Below are positions 33,844 through 42,300 of a stretch of 64,000 bases of DNA, one piece after another. This stretch comes from an uncultured Flavobacterium sp. (GTDB lineage: Bacteria; Bacteroidota; Bacteroidia; Flavobacteriales; Flavobacteriaceae): assembly GCF_943913405.1 (NCBI RefSeq), contig NZ_CALTYA010000014.1, forward strand, positions 1 through 64,000, read 5' to 3'. Numbering within the stretch: position 1 is the first letter of the stretch; every line of letters begins with the position of its first letter. The notes beneath the pieces were generated by a model. It searched no databases and was not told the origin of the DNA. It saw only the letters and a list, made by a program, of their open reading frames with translations. A program made the translations under genes and the position numbers.

Positions 33844-33894
33844 CTATCCTAAAGTATAGCGCTATCTAAGAGGATAGTGCTATAAAAGGGATAG
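33844..33894. promoter_or_regulatory. Probable HxlR operator (nested palindrome)
   Basis: TATAGCGCTATC (33855-33866) and GATAGTGCTATA (33873-33884) form an inverted repeat with one mismatch. A second pair, CTATCC (33844-33849)/GGATAG (33889-33894), encloses it. The site lies between divergent hxlR and azoR and would cover the upstream promoter element of azoR. TATC/GATA half-sites suggest two bound dimers. Confidence 0.75.
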
Positions 33895-33904
33895 TAAATG
33901 TATC

Positions 33905-33912
33905 TAGTTTTG
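33905..33912 (+). promoter_or_regulatory. azoR -7 element TAGTTTTG
   Basis: It matches TAnnTTTG and lies 29 bp before the azoR ATG, just downstream of the operator. Confidence 0.55.
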
Positions 33913-33941
33913 TCTCTTCACACAAATAAATTAGTTCAAAA

Positions 33942-34550
33942 ATGAAAAAAATCTTGAATATTACCAGCAGCATCAACGGCGAAAAATCTTTCAGCAACAA
34001 ACTGTCAAAAGCAATTGTTGAGAAAATTCAGAAGTCAAATGCTGGTAGCGAAGTCCAAACGCATGATTTGGCTGTTAAACCGCTTCCTCATTTAGAATCT
34101 CTGCATTTTACGGCCTTTTATACGCCGGAAGAGGCTAGGACAGAAGTACAAAAAGAAGCAGTACAGCTTTCTGATGAAGCAATAAAGGAAGTATTGGATG
34201 CTGATTTCATCGTGATTGGTGTCGGCCTTTATAACCTGGGAATTCCTTCCACATTAAAAGCATGGATTGACCATATTACTAGGTCTGGAATCACCTTCAG
34301 CTATGCCGACGGTTATCCAAAAGGGCTATTAGTTAACAAAAAAGTATATCTGGCCATCGCTTCTGGAGCCGTTTTCTCAGGCACAGCATTGAAAGACAGC
34401 GATTTTACAGAAAATTACTTGAGAAAGATGCTTGGATTTTTAGGAATCACTGATGTTACCGTTTTTAGGGCAGAAGGAACGATGATGCCCGAATTTTCTG
34501 AGAATGCAATTCCAAAGATTTTAGAATCTATAGAAGAATTTGCTTTTTAA
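33942..34550 (+). CDS. azoR: FMN-dependent NADH-azoreductase / quinone reductase
   Basis: The 202-residue flavodoxin-like protein has the FMN phosphate-loop 'SSINGEKSFSNKLS' (about 7-20), 'GVGLYNLGIPSTLKAWIDHITRSGITFSYADGYPKGL' (about 95-130) and 'IASGAVFSG'. It is the AzoR/AcpD family, which reduces quinones and azo compounds with NADH in two-electron steps. Divergent hxlR and the operator between them suggest induction by quinone or electrophile stress. It has a strong terminator directly after the stop. Confidence 0.92.
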   Translation: MKKILNITSSINGEKSFSNKLSKAIVEKIQKSNAGSEVQTHDLAVKPLPHLESLHFTAFYTPEEARTEVQKEAVQLSDEAIKEVLDADFIVIGVGLYNLGIPSTLKAWIDHITRSGITFSYADGYPKGLLVNKKVYLAIASGAVFSGTALKDSDFTENYLRKMLGFLGITDVTVFRAEGTMMPEFSENAIPKILESIEEFAF

Positions 34551-34557
34551 ATTAAAG

Positions 34558-34588
34558 AAACTGCAAGTTAAAGCTTGCAGTTTTTTGA
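34558..34588 (+). terminator. azoR terminator
   Basis: AACTGCAAG pairs with CTTGCAGTT (34560-34583), followed by a T-run. Confidence 0.85.
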
Positions 34589-34728
34589 TTTTTATTAACT
34601 ATTTTTGAATTGTATTCTTTTAAAATAAGTTAAAATATATAAATTTGTATTGATTTGTAATGGTTGTTCAGAATTATTTGTAAGTATAATTCTTTCCGAA
34701 ATTGTCATAAACTATTAATACGAACTTT

Positions 34729-36987
34729 ATGGGCAAGCTATATCTTTTTACCATTCTCATTTTCTTGCTTATTGGCAATATTGCTTATGCGCAATACGAT
34801 ACAAAATTATACAACAAACTTCACAAAGAACTGGCTGCTGTAAAATCGGATACTGCCAAAATTCGGATAATGGCACAATTGGGCGATTACTACATTGAAG
34901 AATCGTATATGAAAGGCTTTAAAAAGTCAATGGACACGGCATTTCACTATGCAAAGAAGCTGGAGAATTTTAGCAAATCGATTAATTCAAGTTATGGGCT
35001 GAGTGAAACTTATTTGCTTTATGCAAAGGGATTCAGCATTATGTCGAGACATGCTGAAGGCGCCGTTTATGCTCAAAAAGCCATAGATATCAATTTAAAA
35101 TCAAGGAATAAAAAAGATTACATTCGTTCTTACAGGACGCTGCTGATGGAAAACAGGTACCTTAAGGACAATGAGGAAAATATCAAGCTCGGAGAAAAAA
35201 TTATCCAATTGGCGAAAGAATCTGGGAATAATTTTGAAATCGCAAAGAGCTATGAACTGCTGGCTGATTTTTATGAAGTCAAGATGGATCTGTCCAAAAC
35301 ATTATACGTCTTAGAACAATCTTTGAAATATTATAAATTGGCAGGCGAGAAGCGTGTTCAAAATGCCTATGGGTTCATGGCAACCATTTATGGCACATTG
35401 GGCGAGCAAGAAAAATCATTTGCAGCTATTACAAAATCGATTGCTCTTGTTGAAAAATATAACGACCGAACTTATTATACTTCCACGATTTTCAGCATTG
35501 CAGGAAAAACCTACCGTGAGATGGAAAGGTATGATGAAGCGGAGAAATATTATAAGAAAGCTTATCAAAATTCCAAGCGATTTGGGGACGATGTTTTTGA
35601 AGTCATAACGGCTAAAAGCTTGATCAGCATTTTAATCTTGAAAAAAAAAGAGAAAGAGATTCTGCCTTATTTACTAGAAATTGAACAGAAGTATGATAAG
35701 ATAAGAAGTCCTTACCGAGAATTGGGAATAGCGGTTTTGCTCGAAAGGTATTTAGCAATGAATAATCTTGCGAAAGCAGAAAAATATTTTAACCTAGCAA
35801 AACAATCATTTGCAAATCTTGACGATACCGGAGCCGTTCAGCAGCAGCTTTTTGACGGCATGGCGCTGTATTATTTCAAGACCAAAAAATATGATCTGGC
35901 GGAGGAAAATGCTTTAAAATCTAAAGCAATTTCTGAAAAGGCAAAGGCGAAGTTCAGGCTTAAAAAGAATTATGAAATGCTATTCAAAATTGATTCTGCC
36001 AAGGGAAAATATCTTTCTGCAATGCGATATCAGAATCTGGTTAATATTTACAAAGACAGCCTATTCAATGAAACAAAAAGCAAACAGCTTGCGCAAATGC
36101 AGGTTGAATATGATGTTGAGAAAAAGGACAAAGACAATCTGCTATTGAAACAGCAAGCGTCGCTGAGAGATGCAAAATTATCAAAAGCGACATTTGTCAG
36201 AAACATAAGCTTTCTTGGTATTTTATTGCTGATTCTGGCTATCGCAATGATTTATAGACGCTTCAGGATTAACCAGCGCATAAAAAAAGAAATAGACCAC
36301 AAGAATGAAATCCTGCTGCATTTTATCGATGAAAAAGAATGGCTGCTGAAGGAAATTCATCACAGGGTGAAGAATAATCTGCAGATTGTAATGAGCCTTT
36401 TAAACACGCAGTCCCATTTTTTAAATGATAATTCCGCCAAGGAAGCCATTAAAAACAGCCAGGATAGAATCCATTCTATTTCATTGATTCATAAGAAATT
36501 ATACCAAGCTGACAATGTCGTTTCTGTAAATATGGAATTGTATGTCATGGAACTTACCGAATATTTTAAAGCTTCTTTTGATACCAAACAGCGCTTGCGG
36601 TTTATTTTAGAAATTGAGCCGATCGAGCTAGATTCGTCTCAGGCAGTTCCGGTGGGATTGATTTTAAATGAGGCCGTCAGCAATGCGATCAAACATGCTT
36701 TTCCTGAAAATAGGGAAGGAATAATAGAAATTAAGCTTCATCATGCACCCGAAAACAAAATCCTGCTTTCAATAAAAGATAATGGAATCGGGACAAACGA
36801 TGATTTGAACGATCATAATTTTTCTTCGCTCGGCATAAAGCTGATAAAAGGATTCAGTAGTGAACTGAAAGCAAAATTAAATTTTGTAAATGAAAACGGA
36901 CTCACAGTTTATTTAGAACTTCCCGACACTAAAAAACTTCAAGATGCGAACAGCGTAAGATTTGAAATTAAAACCAAAGTAGCATAA
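34729..36987 (+). CDS. TPR sensor histidine kinase (HisKA_2 type)
   Basis: The 752-residue protein has a signal peptide (1-22) and a long periplasmic region of TPR helices (about 25-430). One membrane helix ('NISFLGILLLILAIAMIYR', about 485-505) follows. The kinase core has an H-box 'EIHHRVKNNLQIVMSLLN' (phosphorylated His near 550), an N-box 'LNEAVSNAIKHAFPE' and a G-box 'IKDNGIGTNDDL'. The H-box is the HisKA_2/HWE-like type that pairs with LytTR or stand-alone response regulators. No response regulator is adjacent, so this is an orphan kinase. It ends 6 bp from convergent tamL. Confidence 0.92.
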   Translation: MGKLYLFTILIFLLIGNIAYAQYDTKLYNKLHKELAAVKSDTAKIRIMAQLGDYYIEESYMKGFKKSMDTAFHYAKKLENFSKSINSSYGLSETYLLYAKGFSIMSRHAEGAVYAQKAIDINLKSRNKKDYIRSYRTLLMENRYLKDNEENIKLGEKIIQLAKESGNNFEIAKSYELLADFYEVKMDLSKTLYVLEQSLKYYKLAGEKRVQNAYGFMATIYGTLGEQEKSFAAITKSIALVEKYNDRTYYTSTIFSIAGKTYREMERYDEAEKYYKKAYQNSKRFGDDVFEVITAKSLISILILKKKEKEILPYLLEIEQKYDKIRSPYRELGIAVLLERYLAMNNLAKAEKYFNLAKQSFANLDDTGAVQQQLFDGMALYYFKTKKYDLAEENALKSKAISEKAKAKFRLKKNYEMLFKIDSAKGKYLSAMRYQNLVNIYKDSLFNETKSKQLAQMQVEYDVEKKDKDNLLLKQQASLRDAKLSKATFVRNISFLGILLLILAIAMIYRRFRINQRIKKEIDHKNEILLHFIDEKEWLLKEIHHRVKNNLQIVMSLLNTQSHFLNDNSAKEAIKNSQDRIHSISLIHKKLYQADNVVSVNMELYVMELTEYFKASFDTKQRLRFILEIEPIELDSSQAVPVGLILNEAVSNAIKHAFPENREGIIEIKLHHAPENKILLSIKDNGIGTNDDLNDHNFSSLGIKLIKGFSSELKAKLNFVNENGLTVYLELPDTKKLQDANSVRFEIKTKVA

Positions 36988-36993
36988 AAAAAC

Positions 36994-39333
36994 TTAAAAA
37001 GGATATCCGATTGCCAAGTTAAATACTAGGTTTTCTTTTCTCCAGCCACTGTCTCCGAAGGAAATTTTATCTAAAACCCAGCGGTCACCTTCCGGTAAAT
37101 AAGGCTTTCTTAAAGGAAATGCCAAATCTAATCTTAAGACAAGGAAAGATAAGTCGAAACGCAGACCAGCTCCGGTTCCTACGGCTAGTTGCTCATAGAA
37201 TTTTCCTGTAAATTCAGCTCCAGGTCGTGCATCCTCTTTGTTCATCAGCCAGATATTTCCGGCATCAACGAAGATGGCTCCGTGGACAATGCTGAATAAT
37301 TTTGCGCGGTATTCTGTATTTAATTCTAGTTTCAAATCTCCAGATTGATCAGGCAGGAAAGAATTGGCATCAATATTTTCTTTAAAAGTTCCAGGTCCGA
37401 TTGAACGCGCTCTGAACGCGCGAATGCTGTTAGTTCCGCCAATAAAAAACTGCTTGATAAAAGGCATTTGGTCTGAATTTCCATAAGGAACGCCGACGCC
37501 CGCAATAATTCTGCTCGCCAATTGCGAATCTCTTCCAAGCTTTAAATAATGACGAAATTCATGCTCCATTTTGGCAAACTGGCTAAAAGGAACACCCAAA
37601 ATTTCCTTCGGATCCTCTTTGTCGCCGCCCATAACCAAGCCGGTAATTGTTGCAGAAAGATCCAAACTTCCTTTGTAATAAATCGTATTCTTTTTTCTTT
37701 TCTGCATCGTATTGGTATACGTGTAAGAATAAGTCGGTCCAAAAATCAACTGCTTGTCAATTACTCTTTGCAAAGCTGGATTTGCCGGAATCGCAGGTGT
37801 TCCGTCAGGCTGGGCTGCAACTCCGTCGATCTGTCTTTGGTATTCGTCGGTCACATTTCCAGATGTTACATACGTGATTTCGGTCACATTTAACTGGTGT
37901 TCTTTTCGAGCATTTTCTTTCCATAAATAGCCAAACGAACCCTTGAAAGTATTTAAAGTATAAAGTCTCTGGCGTTCTTGGTGCTCAAATCCGATTAAAG
38001 CTCTAGTTTTTGGAACAAATCCTTCGCCAGATTCCATCTTGAACGGACCGATAAATCGTGGCCAGACCAAGCTTGCTTCGCCTCCAAAACGAAAAACATT
38101 ATAGCCTTTATTTTGTCCTGAAACTTGTACTTCCATTCCTCCAAATCCTGTCAAAGTCAGTAATTCTGCGCCTTTGAAAGTATTTCTGTTGCTCCAGTTT
38201 ACATTAAGTTCTGTTCCGGTATAATTTGCTGAATTCGTCTTGGCTAAAACTTCCACGCGAATTGATTTTTTTGGAAGCGGTGTCAGATAATAATAAGCAT
38301 CCAAAGCATTTTTTATAGAATCAGACGGACGGAATTCGTTTTTTACAAACTTAAAAGTACCCAAATTTACCAATCGGTTCAAAGACAGATTGTGGTCGGT
38401 TCTATTGTAAACATCGCCTTTGTGGAAATAAAGCGTTCGGTCATAAATTCTGGGATCAAAAGTCCTAGCAGTATCAATTATGGTAAAATCCTTATACTTT
38501 TCAGGAATTGATTTTGACGTAATATCTGTGCTGTCATTTGCCGAAAGCGTATAATTTGGATAAATCGTAATTTGGTCAATCGTATAAATCTGCTTCGCCT
38601 TTTCTGGTGTTTGCTCTTTCACTTTTACGATCAAATCAACTTCTTTGGTACCGACAGTGCTGTCGACTTGAATCAAAAGATAATCCGGATTGAAATAAAA
38701 GTAGCCTCGTTCTTTCAGCCTCGTGTCGATGCGTTCTCTTTCGGTTTTAATTCTATCCAAGTCATAGGGCTGTCCGACTCTCAAACGGCTTCTTCTTCCT
38801 AATCTTGCAATGTCTCTCGCCAAAGTTGTTGTCGTGTCGGTTGGAAAAGTGACGCTTTTTATTTTATATTGGTATCCTGGGCGGACAATATATTCAGCTG
38901 TTACTTTTCTGTTTTTGCTTTTTCCGGTAGAATCAGATTCAGTTCTTACTTTAAAATACCCTTTATTTTCAGCATAATTTTGAAGAATACTTTCATTGTA
39001 GGCCAAATCAACCTGACTGAATAAAACTGGTGGCTGGCCAACTTTATTACGGAGCCAATAACGGAAACCTTTTTCTTTTTTAGGTTCTCCGGCTAGATTA
39101 TAAAAATATAATTTCGGACGTAATCCTAAGATAGAGCTATTTGGTTTTGGACGTAACAAAGGTTCCAATTCATTTTCCAAATTCTTGCGGTCTTTTTTAG
39201 ACATCGTAGTATCTTCAACCTTTACCGAACCGCCAACATACAAAGCTTCTCCTTCAGGCAGGTATTTCAAATTGCTACAGCCACACAAAAAAAGTGTTGC
39301 AAAACAGAGATAATATAGTGTGCTTTTAGTCAT
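36994..39333 (-). CDS. TamL: lipoprotein-type TamA/Omp85 outer-membrane protein
   Basis: I choose the ATG at 39333 because it starts a lipoprotein signal (MTKSTLYYLCFATLFLCGC, Cys 19), and it overlaps the end of tamB by 8 bp. The 779-residue protein has three POTRA-like domains ('YQYKIKSVTFPTD', 'KQIYTIDQITIYPNY' and flanks, to about 380). The 16-strand Omp85 barrel follows, with 'GVPYGNSDQMPFIKQFFIGGTNSIRAFRARSIGPG' near 650, which contains the conserved (V/I)RG-like region, and a C-terminal aromatic strand. In Bacteroidota, TamL plus TamB take the role of TamA-TamB in envelope biogenesis. Confidence 0.9.
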   Translation of the reverse strand: MTKSTLYYLCFATLFLCGCSNLKYLPEGEALYVGGSVKVEDTTMSKKDRKNLENELEPLLRPKPNSSILGLRPKLYFYNLAGEPKKEKGFRYWLRNKVGQPPVLFSQVDLAYNESILQNYAENKGYFKVRTESDSTGKSKNRKVTAEYIVRPGYQYKIKSVTFPTDTTTTLARDIARLGRRSRLRVGQPYDLDRIKTERERIDTRLKERGYFYFNPDYLLIQVDSTVGTKEVDLIVKVKEQTPEKAKQIYTIDQITIYPNYTLSANDSTDITSKSIPEKYKDFTIIDTARTFDPRIYDRTLYFHKGDVYNRTDHNLSLNRLVNLGTFKFVKNEFRPSDSIKNALDAYYYLTPLPKKSIRVEVLAKTNSANYTGTELNVNWSNRNTFKGAELLTLTGFGGMEVQVSGQNKGYNVFRFGGEASLVWPRFIGPFKMESGEGFVPKTRALIGFEHQERQRLYTLNTFKGSFGYLWKENARKEHQLNVTEITYVTSGNVTDEYQRQIDGVAAQPDGTPAIPANPALQRVIDKQLIFGPTYSYTYTNTMQKRKKNTIYYKGSLDLSATITGLVMGGDKEDPKEILGVPFSQFAKMEHEFRHYLKLGRDSQLASRIIAGVGVPYGNSDQMPFIKQFFIGGTNSIRAFRARSIGPGTFKENIDANSFLPDQSGDLKLELNTEYRAKLFSIVHGAIFVDAGNIWLMNKEDARPGAEFTGKFYEQLAVGTGAGLRFDLSFLVLRLDLAFPLRKPYLPEGDRWVLDKISFGDSGWRKENLVFNLAIGYPF

Positions 39334-42300
39334 TGTCTTTATCTTTTTTTGCATTCTTGCCAGTTTGTTCTTCTTGTTTTTGTGCCGACTTTTCATTGTC
39401 TAGTTTCTCTTTTTCTCTCTTTCTTTTATCCTTTTCTCTAGCTTCTCGCGCAATTTTCTTTTCTTCTTCGCTTCTGTGGAAAAGCTCACGGAATTTATTA
39501 TAATCCATCGTGATGATAAAACCAACCCCAGTTTCAATTACCTGTCCTTGCAAAGCCACTTGATACTGGTTTTTTCTATAAGCGCGAACCATATAACGCC
39601 CGTCTTTTGTCAATTGGTAATCTGCAGAAATATCGCCGGCAATGTTATTTGTTTCTTCATTGGTCTGTTGCGGACCTTCCAATCCGAAACTGCTTCCAAC
39701 GGTCACTTTCAGCCTGTCGTTTAATAATTTCTTAGAAAGTCCGACGTTGAGGTCAGTTCGGTCTTCGCGAGAGCCTGTAGTATAATCTTCTCTAGATTGC
39801 AAATCGAAATCCAATTCCACGCCTTGAACCAAGCTTCCAGCCAAATTATTTAACTGCTGTGAAAGAATTTTGCTTACGCTTTGGCGGGCAAGAGAACCTG
39901 CATTTGTACCTCCGGCTTCACTTGAAAACGGATCTTCGCCAATAAATCTTCCTAACAAAAGCAAGGCGAAAACCTGCTTGTTCAATTCGCCTTCTTCTTG
40001 GCGAAGCTGTGCCAATTTGCTTTTAGTCAGATTGGTAACTTCCGTGGAAACGGTATTATTTCCTTCTGGTAAAGTAATATCAAAACTGATTTCAGGTTTA
40101 AGCAATTCGCCGTTCATTTTCAGCAAAGTCTCAAACGGAATTCTTTGCTTGAAGATATTTCTGTTGCTTGTAATTTGATTGTCAACCAAGTCAATCGGAG
40201 CCGTTTCTATTTCATAAACCGCCGTAATATTGATATCAGCCGTAGTCGGCTCGCCAGTCCAAAGAATGTAACTTCCTTTCTGGATTTCAAAACGTCTTTT
40301 GATGAAATTGAATGACATTTCATAAGCGCCTTCGTCAAATTCATAGCGTCCTGTCAAAGTCGTTTTTCCAGATTCGTCGATGCCTCCCGTAAGTTGCGCT
40401 TCTCCTTTTAGGTTCAAATAATCTCCGTTTCCTTTGTCAATAATCATCGTCAATTCGGCTTCTTTCACAATTTCAATATTTACCGAAACATCCATTCCTT
40501 TAAACTGCGATTGATTTAAAGAATCGGCAACTACAAAACGCTTGTCTATCTGCATTCCGTCTTGGTCGATGAATTCCACAATTCCTTCACGGTCAGCAAT
40601 CGAAGGATCAGATTGAGGAAGAACAATTGTCAAATCTGTATCTTCATTTATTCTCAATTCGCCTCTGACAACAGGTTTGTTCAAGTCTCCTTTTACGCTT
40701 AGTTTAGTGTCAATAACTAAATCTCCGTAGTATAAATCATTGTCTTTTGCCACTGAATTAACGGCTTTGAAATTTTCTGCGTTTACACGTAAATCAAATC
40801 CGAAGTCGGTGTAATTTGTAGTCAAAACGCGTCCGTCAACAACCAATTCATTATCTTCAGAATCAGAAATCGAGAAATTGTCGAACGAAATTCCTTGGTT
40901 TGTAAACGAAATTTTATCGTTCATTTCATCAAAATAGGAGGCAAGCTGTTTTACCCGCAATCCGATTTCATTGAATTTTAATTCTCCAATAACACTTGGA
41001 TTCTTAGCGCTTCCCGTAATTTTAAAATCTCCGGATAAAAATCCTGTACTTTCGGTAATTGCGCCCATCGTGAAACCTTGGATGCTTTTCATATTCAGCT
41101 TGTCAATGTCAAGATTCATATCAAAAGTGGAATTGTCTGTTCTATAAATTCCGTCTAAATTCACTTGGTTTCCGTCGCCACCAGTGATTGCAACGTCTGC
41201 GCTTAAAGTATTTGCCGTTTTGTTATCTACTTTTATGGCGATATTTCCAACAGTATCTGTCTTGAAAGTAAAGTTTTCAATATTCAAATCAGCCGTGAAA
41301 GTCATCGATTTTGTCAAATCTTTTACCAATACATTTCCGTTGATCCTTCCGCCAGCCAAAAGCGTATCTTTTTGGATTGCGCTTGTAATCGTAGCAATTT
41401 CAAAATCTTTCAAAGTAACATCCAAAGGAGAATTTGCACCTTCAGATTGCGATTGAATTTTGATGGAACTTTTCTGGTTGCTCAATTCAAAATTGTTGGC
41501 ATAAATTCCTTTGGGACCAAATTGAACAATATTTTCGCGGTCAATATCCCAAGGTTCATAGTTCAAAACCAATCCGTCTGGCTCTAATGAAATCTGCGTA
41601 TTTCCATCTTCGGCTTTTAAACTTCCAGCCAAAAGATATTGGTCTTCCTCTTTATTGTCGCGGATTAACAACGTATAATTCACTTTGTTTTCAGCTACTT
41701 GACCTGAAATACTCGTGTAAGGCAGGTGAATTTGACCGCTTTTTATATCGTCAATTACCAAGCTGTAAATCAGCGCATTTTCATCAGTTTCAATGTCTAA
41801 TAGTCCATTTGTAATTTCAGTAGTGCCATAAACCACCTTCGGAATTTTTCCGTTTACCGTAATGGAATCGCCTTCGCTGTTGTATCTCGCATTGATTTCT
41901 ATCGGAGAAAGACTTTTCAATTGTGGCATTAATTTCATTAAAATCGGTTCGTCTCTTACTACCAAAGTCATATCAAATTGCTGTGGCAAAGAAGTTTTTT
42001 TCGAAGCTTTTGGATTGGTGTTGTAATACTTAGAAACTGAATTTGTCAAAGCCGTTCCGATTTGATCGTATTGAAAATTTCCGGTCATTAAAGCTTTTGC
42101 AAACTGCGATTGAATGCGAATCGTGTCGCTTTCAGCAGAAGAAATCGCATCGATTTTTATAGAATCCAAAGCATAAGTTTCTTTAGAATCCACAAGCAAG
42201 AAATTATAAATTCTGACTTTTCCATTTAAATTTTCTGGACTAGAATCGGCAATATCAGCAAAAACAGTTCCTCTCAATTTCAACGGACCCGCGTGAAGAT

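Noticed and set aside
36994..39396. Longer tamL start with a Lys-rich leader
   Set aside because: The added 21 residues are the tamB tail read in another frame; the ATG at 39333 begins a proper lipoprotein signal.
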